This document shows positions 22,453-31,341 of a stretch of DNA of 64,000 bases, piece after piece; within the stretch, counting starts at the first letter, position 1; each line of letters opens with the position of its first letter. Under the pieces are notes generated by a model. It had not been told where the DNA came from, did no database searches, and saw only the letters and a program-made list of their open reading frames with translations. A program made the translations under genes and the position numbers. Origin of the DNA: Lysobacter sp. K5869 (GTDB lineage Bacteria > Pseudomonadota > Gammaproteobacteria > Xanthomonadales > Xanthomonadaceae); the NCBI RefSeq assembly GCF_018847975.1, contig NZ_CP072597.1, positions 5,619,001-5,683,000 on the forward strand. Direction: 5' to 3'.

Positions 22453-23400
22453 TCACTCCAGCGCCAGCTCCGCATCGCCGGAGAAGGTCTCCATCCGCAC
22501 CCGGCCGCTGCCGCTGCCGTAGCGCTGCTCGAAGCTCGACCCCGGGCCGTGCTTGGGCCGCTGGATCTGCGCGTCCGGCGCGCGCAGGTCGCCGCTGAAG
22601 CTTTCCCCGCGCACCACCGCCGAGAGACTGCGCGGCAGGCGCAGGCGCACATCGCCGCTGACCGTCTTCAAACCGATCTCGCCGCCGGAATTGAGCGCCG
22701 CGGCGATGCGCAGATCGCCCGACACCGATTCGCCGGAAATCCTATTCAAGCTCGACTCGTACGCGCTCATGTCGACCGAGCCGGACACCGTCTCCACCGA
22801 CACCTCGCCGCTGAGGCGGCCGCGCAGTTCGAGATCGCCGCTGACCGTCTGCGCCGCCACCTTGGGCGAGTTGAGGGTCAGCTTGAGATCGCCGCTGACG
22901 CTTTCGATGCTGGCCTCGCGCGGCGCGCCGGCGACGACCACGTCGCCGCTGACGCTGTCGATCTTGAGCTCGCGCGAGGCCACGCCGTTGACGTCGACGT
23001 TGGCCGAGACCGCGTCGATGTCCAGGCGCGCGCGCAGCGGCAAAGTGATCTTCAGATCGCTGGGCTCGCTCTTGTCGCCGCCGGCGAGGAAGCCGATGCC
23101 GCTGCCGCGGTTGGGATAGCGCACCTTGATCGACAGTTGCTGCTTGTCGCCCTCGATCGCCAGCTTCTCGACGCCGTCGCCGAGCGAGCCTTCGATCTTG
23201 ACCTCGGGACGGTCCCAGACGCGGACCTGGATCGAGCCCTTGACGTTGTCGATCTCGACGCTGCCCAAGGGATCGAGCGGGCGGGTTTCGTTGATGGGCG
23301 CGGCGGCGAACGCCGGCAGCGCCGCGGCCAGGGCCAGGGCCAACAAGCCGGGTGCGGCGGTGCGCGGAACGCTGCGGTTGCGGAAGGCGGCGGGAATCAT
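22453..23400 (-). CDS. exported DUF4097 protein with adhesin-like repeats
   Basis: A 315-aa protein with a signal peptide (ends PAFAA) and a right-handed beta-helix-like body made of repeats ending in S-V-S-G-D or T-V-S-G-D (at least seven, such as IDSVSGDVVVAG and KTVSGDVRLRLP). This is the DUF4097/DUF2807 pattern. Family members are often next to ECF sigma factors, as here: it is the third gene of the sigma/anti-sigma set, 18 bp after the anti-sigma-like gene. An AGGAG site precedes the ATG. Confidence 0.85.
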   Translation of the reverse strand: MIPAAFRNRSVPRTAAPGLLALALAAALPAFAAAPINETRPLDPLGSVEIDNVKGSIQVRVWDRPEVKIEGSLGDGVEKLAIEGDKQQLSIKVRYPNRGSGIGFLAGGDKSEPSDLKITLPLRARLDIDAVSANVDVNGVASRELKIDSVSGDVVVAGAPREASIESVSGDLKLTLNSPKVAAQTVSGDLELRGRLSGEVSVETVSGSVDMSAYESSLNRISGESVSGDLRIAAALNSGGEIGLKTVSGDVRLRLPRSLSAVVRGESFSGDLRAPDAQIQRPKHGPGSSFEQRYGSGSGRVRMETFSGDAELALE

Positions 23401-23418
23401 CGGAGCGTTCTCCTAGGA

Positions 23419-24066
23419 TCAGGTGTAGGCCAGGCGCTGCGCGAGCGCCAGACGACGTGCATAGGTGCGGCGCAGCTGTTCCAGCAGCATCCGCGAATCG
23501 GGGTCGTGCGAGAGCGCGTCGAGGATCAGCGCGGCGTTGCGGTCGAGGTCGTCGAAGGCCGGCTTCATCGCCACCGAGGCGGCCGAGGCCGGTTCGACTT
23601 CGCGCAGCGCGGCTTGGTACTGCAGGGTCATGCCTTGGGCTTCGCGCTGGACCAGGGACGGCGCGGCGGCCGAAGTCGCGGCCGGCTGCGTCGTCGCGAC
23701 GCCGTCGCCGGCCGGCGACGGCGCGCCGCGGAAGTTCGCGCTCAGGCCGATGGCCAGCGCGGCCACGCTCGCGGCCAGGGCCAGCGGCGCCATCCAGCCG
23801 CGCGCCGGCTTGGCCCGGCGCGGCAGGATCGCCACGGCGGCCGGTTCCGGCGCGACCGGCGCGGCGACCGGTTCGTCGCCAACGGCGTGCGGCGTTTCGC
23901 TGCCGGCCGGCGCCTGCTCGCCCAGACGCGCGGCGATGCCGGCCCACAGATCGCGCGACGGCGGCTGATCGCGGCGCAGCGCGCGCAATTGCCAGCGCAG
24001 CGCGTCGGGCAGTTCGTTGTCGCCGGCGGCGCCGGCGCCCTGCGGCGGAAGTCGGTGGTCGTTCAT
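23419..24066 (-). CDS. putative membrane anti-sigma factor
   Basis: A 215-aa protein with a cytoplasmic N-terminal part of about 90 residues, one transmembrane helix (PLALAASVAALAIGLSA) and a periplasmic part rich in charged residues. No canonical zinc anti-sigma HxxxCxxC motif is seen. The call rests on topology and on the ATGA overlap (24063-24066) with the sigma factor gene. Confidence 0.65.
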   Translation of the reverse strand: MNDHRLPPQGAGAAGDNELPDALRWQLRALRRDQPPSRDLWAGIAARLGEQAPAGSETPHAVGDEPVAAPVAPEPAAVAILPRRAKPARGWMAPLALAASVAALAIGLSANFRGAPSPAGDGVATTQPAATSAAAPSLVQREAQGMTLQYQAALREVEPASAASVAMKPAFDDLDRNAALILDALSHDPDSRMLLEQLRRTYARRLALAQRLAYT

Positions 24067-24653
24067 GCCTGTTCTCCGAGCCGGACGCGCAGCAGGCTGC
24101 GCGCGCGGTGCAATTGCGCTTTGGAACTGCCGACCGCCATGCCCAGTTCGGCGGCGATCTCTTCGTGCTTCCAGCCTTCCACGTCGTACAGCACCAACAC
24201 GGCGCGGGCGCGCGGCGGCAGGCTGGCGACGGCGCGTTCCAGATCCATCGACAGCGCGGTGACGTGGCCGGCCGAATCGGCGCTGCCGATGACCTCGAAC
24301 GCGTCCTCGTCGCTGTCCTCCAGCGGACGGCTGCGGCGGCCGCGCAACTCCATCAGCGCGGTGTTGACCGCGAGCCGGTGCAGCCAGGTGCCGAACGCCG
24401 ACTCGAAGCGGAAGTTCGGCAGCGCCTGCCAGGCGCGGACGAAGGCTTCCTGGGTCAGGTCCTCGGCGCGGGCGCCGTGATAGCCCACCAGGCGCGCGAT
24501 GACGCCGTGGATGCGGCTGGCATGGCGGCGGTACAGCGCCTCGAAGGCGGCCACGCCGCCGGCGGCGGCCTGCGCGACCAGGGCCTGGTCGGCGTCGGCA
24601 TCGAGCGCGGGGGCGGCGGCGTCGGGCATGGTGTCGTTCACGGCGGTCAGCAT
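24063..24653 (-). CDS. ECF-type RNA polymerase sigma factor
   Basis: A 196-aa sigma70-family protein. Region 2 is visible as FEALYRRHASRIHGVIARLV and AEDLTQEAFVRAWQALPNF, and region 4 as LPPRARAVLVLYDVEGWKHEEIAAELGMAVGSSK (seen at about residues 140-174). It opens a three-gene operon with the putative anti-sigma factor and the DUF4097 protein, suggesting an envelope stress or surface-signal response. Target promoters are not identifiable here. Confidence 0.9.
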   Translation of the reverse strand: MLTAVNDTMPDAAAPALDADADQALVAQAAAGGVAAFEALYRRHASRIHGVIARLVGYHGARAEDLTQEAFVRAWQALPNFRFESAFGTWLHRLAVNTALMELRGRRSRPLEDSDEDAFEVIGSADSAGHVTALSMDLERAVASLPPRARAVLVLYDVEGWKHEEIAAELGMAVGSSKAQLHRARSLLRVRLGEQA

Positions 24654-24695
24654 ACTGAGTCCGATGCGGGGGCGGGGCTCAGGGTTTAAGGCTAG

Positions 24696-24882
24696 GAACG
24701 AGTGGAGAGGAACGGGGAACGAGTGGGGCGGCCTCGTCTGGGAGGCGATGGGGGGCGGTTTTCTTTGGAGTCAGGCGGTGGGCGGGCTGGCGGCGGGCGG
24801 GGCCGGAAACGCAGAGAGGAACGAGAGCCGAGCCGGGCCAGACCGCGCCCCACTCGTTCCTCGTTCCTCTCCGCTCGTTGCT
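24696..24882. repeat. long-spaced inverted repeat
   Basis: GAACGAGTGGAGAGGAACGG and the following bases to 24731 are mirrored, with a few mismatches, at 24846-24882. The arms are about 36 bp with roughly 115 bp between. Similar GAACGAG words are common in Xanthomonadaceae spacers. Confidence 0.7.
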
Positions 24883-24892
24883 TAAACCAGAA

Positions 24893-26698
24893 TCAGCCCT
24901 TCAGCGCCGCCGCGATCCGCTGCTGCTCATCGTGCAGCGCCTGCGGCATGCGCGGGCCGTACTCGCCCAGATACTCGCCGATGCTGTCGAACTCGGCGGT
25001 CCAGCCGGCATGGTCGAAGCCGAACAGCTTGGCGTGGGCTTCCTCGCTCAGCTGGACGCCGTCGAGGTTGAGATCCGATGCCTGCGGCAGATGGCCGATC
25101 GGCGTTTCCGCCGCGCCGGCCTCGCCCTTGACCCGGCCGATCATCCACTCCAGCACGCGCAGGTTGTCGCCGAAGCCCGGCCACAGGAACTTGCCGTCGT
25201 CGCCCTTGCGGAACCAGTTGACGTGGAACACCTTCGGCAGCTTCGCGTCGGCCTTGTCGAACGACAGCCAATGGCCGAAGTAATCGGCGAAGTTGTAGCC
25301 GCAGAACGGCTTCATCGCCATCGGATCGCGGCGCATCACGCCGACCGCGCCGGTCGCGGCGGCGGTGGTTTCCGAGCCCATCGCGGCGCCGACCAGCACA
25401 CCGTGGGTCCAGTCGCGGGCCTCGAACACCAGCGGCACCAGCGAGGCGCGGCGGCCGCCGAACACGATCGCCGAGATCGGCACGCCGGCGGGGTTCTCCG
25501 CTTCCGGCGAATAGCTCGGGCACTGCTTGGCCGACACCGTGAAGCGCGAGTTCGGATGCGCGGCCGGGCCCTTGGCGGCGTCGTAGCCGTTGCCGCGCCA
25601 GTCGGTGACCGGGGTGAGGCCGTTGTCCAGGCCTTCCCACCACGGCTGCGCATCGGCGGTGACGCCGACGTTGGTGAAGATGGTGTTGGTGCGGATCGAC
25701 GCCAGCGCGTTCGGATTCGACTTCACCGAGGTGCCCGGCGCGACGCCGAAATAGCCGGCCTCGGGATTGATCGCGTACAAACGGCCGTCGGCGCCCGGGC
25801 GCATCCAGCAGATGTCGTCGCCGACCGTCCACACCTTCCAGCCGGCCTGACGATAGCCTTCCGGCGGAATCAGCATGGCGAGGTTGGTCTTGCCGCACGC
25901 CGACGGGAACGCCGCGGCGACGTAATGGGTTTCGCCCTGCGGATTCTCGATGCCGACGATCAGCATGTGCTCGGCCAGCCAGCCTTCGCCGCGGGCCTGA
26001 TGCGAGGCGATGCGCAGCGCGTGGCACTTCTTGCCGAGCAGCGCGTTGCCACCGTAGCCCGAGCCGAACGACTTGATGGTCAGCTCATCGGGGAAATGCA
26101 TGATGAAACGGCGCTCGGGATCGAGTTCGCCGATGGAGTGCAGACCGCGCACGAACGAGTCGCCCGACTCGATGCGCTTGAGCGCCGCGGCGCCCATGCG
26201 CGTCATCGTGCGCATGTTGGCGACCACGTACGGCGAATCGGTGATCTCCACGCCGCAACGCGCCAGCGGCGAATCGATCGGGCCCATGCAGTACGGGATC
26301 ACGTACATCGTGCGTCCCTTCATGCAGCCCTCGAACAGCGCATCCATCTTGGCGTGCGCCTCGCGCGGCGCCATCCAATGGTTGTTCGGGCCGGCGTCCT
26401 CGGGCTGCTGGGTGCAGACGAAGGTCAGGTGCTCCACGCGCGCGACATCGTCGGGATGCGAGCGGTGCAGATAGCTGCCCGGATGGGTGTCCTGATTCAA
26501 GGTTTCCAGCGTGCCGTCGGCCAGCATCTGCTGCAGCAGCGCCTGGTACTCGGCGTCGCTGCCGTCGCACCAATGGATCTTGTCGGGACGGGTCAGCGCG
26601 GCCACCTGCGCCACCCACTCGTTGAGCGCCGGCAACGAACTGCCCGCGCTCCCCGGCACGGACGTCGCGGGGGCGGGATCTTTCAAATTGGCATTCAC
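24893..26698 (-). CDS. pckG: phosphoenolpyruvate carboxykinase (GTP)
   Basis: A 601-aa cytosolic enzyme converting oxaloacetate and GTP to phosphoenolpyruvate in gluconeogenesis. The GTP-type signature AAFPSACGKTNLAML carries the P-loop and reactive Cys, and the Mn/substrate residues fall in FGSGYGGNALLGKKC and in IRTNTIFTNV. Length and motifs separate it from the ATP-type enzyme. The start is a GTG at 26698 with GGAGA 8 bp upstream. It is convergent with nothing close and ends next to an inverted repeat. Confidence 0.97.
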   Translation of the reverse strand: MNANLKDPAPATSVPGSAGSSLPALNEWVAQVAALTRPDKIHWCDGSDAEYQALLQQMLADGTLETLNQDTHPGSYLHRSHPDDVARVEHLTFVCTQQPEDAGPNNHWMAPREAHAKMDALFEGCMKGRTMYVIPYCMGPIDSPLARCGVEITDSPYVVANMRTMTRMGAAALKRIESGDSFVRGLHSIGELDPERRFIMHFPDELTIKSFGSGYGGNALLGKKCHALRIASHQARGEGWLAEHMLIVGIENPQGETHYVAAAFPSACGKTNLAMLIPPEGYRQAGWKVWTVGDDICWMRPGADGRLYAINPEAGYFGVAPGTSVKSNPNALASIRTNTIFTNVGVTADAQPWWEGLDNGLTPVTDWRGNGYDAAKGPAAHPNSRFTVSAKQCPSYSPEAENPAGVPISAIVFGGRRASLVPLVFEARDWTHGVLVGAAMGSETTAAATGAVGVMRRDPMAMKPFCGYNFADYFGHWLSFDKADAKLPKVFHVNWFRKGDDGKFLWPGFGDNLRVLEWMIGRVKGEAGAAETPIGHLPQASDLNLDGVQLSEEAHAKLFGFDHAGWTAEFDSIGEYLGEYGPRMPQALHDEQQRIAAALKG

Positions 26699-26738
26699 GG
26701 CATTGCTCTCCAGCCGGGGGATCGGAAAAGGAAGCGGG

Positions 26739-27401
26739 TTACGACGAGGGAATGAGCGTGGCCATCATGTGCTCGACATAGGCCTCGAACTCGTCGTGTT
26801 GCATGCGGGTCTGGTGCAGCTGCAAGTTCAGCTGCAGGAAGCCGACATAGGCGGCGTAGAGCAGCCGCGCGCGGTGCTGCGCGTCGGTGCGGCTCAGGCC
26901 GGCTTGGCGGAAGGATGCGGTGAGGTAATCCAGGCGGCGTTCGGAGACGCGGCCGATCACCGGCTGCACGGCGGGATGGTCCAGCGCCTTGAGCAGCTCG
27001 GAATAAATGATGTGCGACTTGACCTCGTGCGCGACGAGGTGGAACAGCGAACGCAAGCGCTGGCGCGGATCGGGAATCGGTTCGAGCTGGCCGAACACGG
27101 TTTCCTGTTCGACTTTTTCCCAGCGCTCCAACGCGGCGACCAACAACGCATCGCGCGAGGGGAAGTGCCAGTAGAAGCTGCCCTTGGTCACGCCGAGCCG
27201 GCGCGCGAGCGGTTCCACCGCGACCGCGGCGACGCCTTGTTCGGCGATCAGGTCGAGCGCGGCCTGCGCCCAGTCGTCGGCGCTGAGGCGTCCGCTGCGT
27301 TCGGGCTTGGCGTCGGCCTTGGCGGAAGCAGCGGCGGACTTGGCGTCGGCGGACGGCGTGTCGAGCGCGGGCTCGGGCTTGTTCGAGGCGGGCTGGTTCA
27401 T
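26739..27401 (-). CDS. TetR family transcriptional regulator
   Basis: A 220-aa repressor-type protein. Residues about 35-90 form the TetR helix-turn-helix (LDLIAEQGVAAVAVEPLARRLGVTKGSFYWHF). A low-complexity Ala/Lys/Ser leader precedes it. The ligand domain resembles fatty-acid or acyl-CoA responsive members only in general shape. It is divergent from fadE, with a palindromic site over the probable fadE promoter, so it is likely the fadE regulator. I use ATG 27401; a TTG at 27410 is in frame. Confidence 0.85.
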   Translation of the reverse strand: MNQPASNKPEPALDTPSADAKSAAASAKADAKPERSGRLSADDWAQAALDLIAEQGVAAVAVEPLARRLGVTKGSFYWHFPSRDALLVAALERWEKVEQETVFGQLEPIPDPRQRLRSLFHLVAHEVKSHIIYSELLKALDHPAVQPVIGRVSERRLDYLTASFRQAGLSRTDAQHRARLLYAAYVGFLQLNLQLHQTRMQHDEFEAYVEHMMATLIPSS

Positions 27402-27587
27402 GGATGACAAGTTTATCCATACGCCCCGGTCGGGAACAGTACGCAGTGCAGCAAACCGTTCCGAAACGACTCAGGAAGTTAATGCTGCAACGCAACACGA
27501 ACACCGGCGAAAACCGTCGTTTTCGGCCCTTACCGCCGCCATCCGGCACACGGACGCAGCGTTGCGCGAAAAACCGCCGCAGGCCGG

Positions 27588-27617
27588 TTGACAGCACTCC
27601 GAGGCCGAATCCATACT
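27588..27617 (+). promoter_or_regulatory. promoter of fadE
   Basis: A perfect TTGACA (27588-27593), 18 bp, CATACT (27612-27617, four of six). It lies about 150 bp before fadE in the divergent region with the TetR gene. Confidence 0.6.
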
Positions 27618-27627
27618 CGCCCGTATG
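27612..27627. promoter_or_regulatory. candidate TetR operator over the fadE -10
   Basis: Perfect CATAC-N6-GTATG palindrome. It covers the proposed -10. A half copy (ATCCATAC) recurs at 27416-27423 beside the TetR start, which would suit autoregulation. Confidence 0.5.
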
Positions 27628-27765
27628 TTATGCGTTTGATGCCAGCGTTTGAATGGCCGGCATCACGCGCGAACCACCCGAACGAGCCGTAAATAGGTCC
27701 AGCGTCACAGCCGGCCTTCTAACGCCCTCCCGCTTGATTCCAGCCGTAACTCCTGGAGCGCCGTC

Positions 27766-30249
27766 ATGAGCATCGCGATCCCCTTCCTCGCCTTCTTACT
27801 AATCGGCGCGGTCGCCGCCTACCACCGCCTGCGCTTGCCGGTGTGGGCCGCGCTGACTGCGACCGCGCTGGTCGCCTGCTGGCTGCTCGGCGCCAACCCG
27901 ACCGCGACGATCATCGCCGCGGTGTTGGTCGCCGCGATCGCGCTGCCGCTGCTGATCCCGGCGATCCGCCTGCCGTTCATCACCAAGCCGCTGCTGGGCT
28001 TCTACACCAAGATCCTGCCGCCGCTGTCGGAAACCGAGCGCACCGCGCTGGAAGCCGGCACCGTCGGTTTCGAAGGCGAGCTGTTCTCGGGCAAGCCCGA
28101 CTGGCAGCAACTGCTGAGCCAGCCCAAGCCGGTGCTGACCGCCGAGGAACAAGCCTTCCTCGACGGCCCGACCGAAGAGCTGTGCAAGATGACCAACGAT
28201 TGGCAGATCACCCACGTCGACGCCGATCTGTCGCCGCAGCTGTGGGACTACATCAAGAAGAACAAGTTCTTCGGCCTCAACATTCCGAAAGAATACGGCG
28301 GCCTGGGCTTCACCGCGCTGGCCAACCACAAGGTCATCCAGAAGCTGTCGTCGATCTCCAGCGTGGTCAGCTCCACCGTCGGCGTGCCCAACTCGCTGGG
28401 CCCGGCCGAACTGCTGATGCACTACGGCACCCAGGAACAGAAAGACCACTACCTGCCGCGCCTGGCCGACGGCCGCGAAGTGCCCTGCTTCGGCCTGACC
28501 GGCCCGTGGGCGGGCTCCGACGCGACCTCGATTCCCGACTACGGCATCGTCACCATGGGCGAGTGGAACGGCGCGCGCGTGGTCGGCGTCAAGCTCACCT
28601 TCGATAAGCGCTACATCACTCTCGCGCCGGTCGCCACGCTGATCGGCCTGGCCTTCCGCATGTACGACCCGGACGGCCTGATCGGCGACAAGCGCGACAT
28701 CGGCATCACCCTGGCGCTGGTGCCGCGCGACACCGCCGGCGTCGAAGTCGGCCGCCGCCACTTCCCGCTCAACTGCACCTTCCAGAACGGCCCGATCCAC
28801 GGCCGCGAAGTGTTCATCCCGCTGAGCCAGTTGATCGGCGGCGAAGCCTACGCCGGCAAGGGCTGGCAGATGCTGGTCGAATGCCTGTCGATCGGCCGCT
28901 CGATCACCCTGCCCTCCTCGGGCAGCGGCGGCTCCAAGATGGGCGCGGTCGTCACCGGCGCCTACGCCCGCATCCGCAAGCAGTTCGGCCTCTCGGTCGG
29001 CCGCTTCGAAGGCGTGGAAGAAGCGCTGGCGCGCATCGCCGGCCACGCCTACGCGGTCAGCGCGCTGTCGCAAGCCACCGCCGCCGCCGTGGCGCGCGGC
29101 GAAAACCCCGCCGTGCCCTCGACCATCGCCAAGTACCACTGCACCGACATGGCCCGCGACGTGGCCAAGGACGTGATGGACATCCACGGCGGCAAGGGCA
29201 TCATCCTCGGCCCGAAGAACTACGCCGGCCGCAACTGGCAGGCGGTGCCGATCATGATCACGGTGGAAGGCGCGAACATCATGACGCGCTCGCTGATGAT
29301 CTTCGGCCAGGGCGCGATCCTGTGCCACCCGTGGGTGCTCAAGGAAATGAAGGCGGCGATGCTGCCCGACAAGGCCGAAGCGCTGCGCGAGTTCGACAAG
29401 AACCTGTTCGGCCACATCGGCTTCGCCATCTCCAACGCGGTGCGCAGCCTGTGGTACGGCCTGACCGCCTCGCGCATCGGCGCCGCGCCGGGCGACGCCT
29501 ACACCCGCCGCTACTACCGCAAGCTCAACCGCTATTCGGCGACGCTGGCGCTGATGGCCGACACCTCGATGCTGCTGCTCGGCGGCAAGCTCAAGTTCAA
29601 GGAATCGCTGTCGGGCCGCCTGGGCGACGTGCTCAGCCAGCTCTACATCGCCAGCTCGATGCTCAAGCGCTACGAGGACGAAGGCCGTCCGGTCGGCGAC
29701 CAGCCGCTGCTGGCCTGGGCCTTCCACGACGCCGTGCACAAGATCGAACTGGCGCTGTCGGGCGCGCTGCGCAACTTCCCGATCCGCCCGGTCGGCTACC
29801 TGCTGTGGGCGCTGATCTTCCCCTGGGGCCGCCGCGCGCAGGCGCCGAGCGACCGCCTCGGCCACCGCGCCGCCGCCCTGCTGATGTCGCCCAACGACGC
29901 CCGCGACCGCCTCGCCGACGGCGTGTTCCTGACCCCGTGCGCGAACAACCCGGCCGGCCGCATCAACAGCTACCTGCAGAAGGTGATCCTGGCCGAACCG
30001 GTCGAGCGCAAGTTCCTCAAGGCGCTGAAGAACAGCGACATCCAGGCGCTGGACTTCGCCGGCCAGCTCGACGAGGGCGTGCGCGAAGGCTGGATCACCG
30101 CCGAGGAGCGCAAGCAGTTGGAAGAACTGCGCGAGATGACCATCGACGCGATCAGCGTGGACGACTTCGACGCCGCCGAACTGCGTTCGGCCGGCTACAA
30201 GCCGTACGCGCAGGACGCCGGCCGCGGCGACACGCGCGCGGCCGCGTAA
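27766..30249 (+). CDS. fadE: acyl-CoA dehydrogenase FadE
   Basis: An 827-aa membrane-anchored flavoenzyme for the first step of fatty-acid beta-oxidation. The N-terminus has two or three hydrophobic helices (residues about 2-70), as in the long FadE type. The dehydrogenase core shows KEYGGLGFTALANHKVIQKL, FGLTGPWAGSDATSI (substrate/flavin loop) and IHGGKGIILGPKNY. The long C-terminal extension is also typical. The gene stands alone opposite a TetR gene with a palindrome in its promoter, so induction by fatty acids is likely. Confidence 0.95.
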   Translation: MSIAIPFLAFLLIGAVAAYHRLRLPVWAALTATALVACWLLGANPTATIIAAVLVAAIALPLLIPAIRLPFITKPLLGFYTKILPPLSETERTALEAGTVGFEGELFSGKPDWQQLLSQPKPVLTAEEQAFLDGPTEELCKMTNDWQITHVDADLSPQLWDYIKKNKFFGLNIPKEYGGLGFTALANHKVIQKLSSISSVVSSTVGVPNSLGPAELLMHYGTQEQKDHYLPRLADGREVPCFGLTGPWAGSDATSIPDYGIVTMGEWNGARVVGVKLTFDKRYITLAPVATLIGLAFRMYDPDGLIGDKRDIGITLALVPRDTAGVEVGRRHFPLNCTFQNGPIHGREVFIPLSQLIGGEAYAGKGWQMLVECLSIGRSITLPSSGSGGSKMGAVVTGAYARIRKQFGLSVGRFEGVEEALARIAGHAYAVSALSQATAAAVARGENPAVPSTIAKYHCTDMARDVAKDVMDIHGGKGIILGPKNYAGRNWQAVPIMITVEGANIMTRSLMIFGQGAILCHPWVLKEMKAAMLPDKAEALREFDKNLFGHIGFAISNAVRSLWYGLTASRIGAAPGDAYTRRYYRKLNRYSATLALMADTSMLLLGGKLKFKESLSGRLGDVLSQLYIASSMLKRYEDEGRPVGDQPLLAWAFHDAVHKIELALSGALRNFPIRPVGYLLWALIFPWGRRAQAPSDRLGHRAAALLMSPNDARDRLADGVFLTPCANNPAGRINSYLQKVILAEPVERKFLKALKNSDIQALDFAGQLDEGVREGWITAEERKQLEELREMTIDAISVDDFDAAELRSAGYKPYAQDAGRGDTRAAA

Positions 30250-30288
30250 GCGCGCAGCGCCCGCGCATGCGAGGCGATGCATGACTGG

Positions 30289-30316
30289 AACGGCGGGCCT
30301 TCGGGTCCGCCGTTTT
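30289..30316 (+). terminator. probable terminator after fadE
   Basis: Stem AACGGCGG/CCGCCGTT with a short T-run (TTTT). It is 40 bp after the stop. The U tract is short, so the call is moderate. Confidence 0.55.
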
Positions 30317-30410
30317 GGTATCGGGGGTTCGTCATCGATGCGGAGCCGCTGCCATCGCGATCACGACCACGGCCGCCCCACTCGGCAACAACCCGACCCC
30401 ACCCACCTAC

Positions 30411-30496
30411 CGTCATCCCCGCGAACGCGGGGGTCCAGAGACTTCAGAGTCATGCCGCGGTAAAGCCCTGGATTCCCGCGTTCGCGGGAATGACGG
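30411..30496. repeat. palindromic intergenic repeat, family C
   Basis: Outer arms CGTCATCCCCGCGAACGCGG and its near complement ending GAATGACGG enclose a short centre with ACTTCAGAGTC. Related copies are at 20860 (half) and 57746. Nothing else is seen between 30317 and 30628. Confidence 0.8.
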
Positions 30497-30628
30497 GAGA
30501 GAGAGGCCGCTGAAGTCTCCGGCCGTTCGGCCACGCCGAAGCAAAGCGAAGCCCGCCTTCGCGGAAATGACGGCAGCGAAACACGACGCGCACCACGTCC
30601 ACCCACTCAACGACGAGCCCGCCCCGCC

Positions 30629-31099
30629 ATGAGCGCCAACGTCCTCTCGCTCTACAAGAAGCTCACCCGCTACCCCGCCGGCCACTGGCTGTTCTCGCGC
30701 GCCGTCTGCTTCAAGGCGCCCTACTTCGGCAGCATCAAACCGCGCTTCGAATCGCTCGAATCCAACCGCTGCACCGCGACGATCCAACACCGCCGCGCCG
30801 TCACCAACCACCTCGGCACTGTCCACGCCATCGCCCTGTGCAACCTCGCCGAACTCACCGGCGGCGTGATGACCGACGTCAGCATCCCCAAGTCGATGCG
30901 CTGGATTCCCGTCGGCATGCAGGTCGAATACCTGAAAAAAGCCGTCGGCACCCTGCGCGCCATCGCCACCCCGGCCGCGCCCATCGTCGAATCCGACGCG
31001 CCCTACGACTTGCCGGTAAACGTGGACATCGAAAATCCGGCCAAGGAAACCGTGTTTCGCGCACGCATCACCATGCGCGTGTCGCCGCGCAAATCCTAA
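30629..31099 (+). CDS. DUF4442 hotdog-fold protein, putative thioesterase
   Basis: A 156-aa cytoplasmic protein. The stretch NHLGTVHAIALCNLAELTGG is the helix-and-loop of PaaI/DUF4442 hotdog thioesterases. No other catalytic residue can be named with confidence. The gene lies between a family C repeat and a large unknown gene, downstream of fadE, so a role on acyl-CoA is plausible but only inferred. Confidence 0.8.
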   Translation: MSANVLSLYKKLTRYPAGHWLFSRAVCFKAPYFGSIKPRFESLESNRCTATIQHRRAVTNHLGTVHAIALCNLAELTGGVMTDVSIPKSMRWIPVGMQVEYLKKAVGTLRAIATPAAPIVESDAPYDLPVNVDIENPAKETVFRARITMRVSPRKS

Positions 31100-31341
31100 G
31101 CGCCGCGCGACCGCTCGTCGGCTGTAATCCCCGCGGCGACGCCGCGCGTCCGTGCGCGCGGGTCGCCCGCGTTGGTCAGGGGTAGGAGATCCTCCCCCAC
31201 AGGACGCGTAGCGCCGGACCGTCATCCGCCGTACTTCCCTCCCGTTCTTCGTTCTTGCCTGCCGATCGCGCGGGCCGGGTCTTCCTGTGCCGTCGCGCCG
31301 CCGCGCGGCGGCGTGTCCCTATGCCGATGAGGATAGCCGTC

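Noticed and set aside
20939..22456. 505-residue minus-strand frame over the hydroxylase gene
   Set aside because: Out of frame with the recognisable TPR and hydroxylase domains and rich in Arg and Ala.
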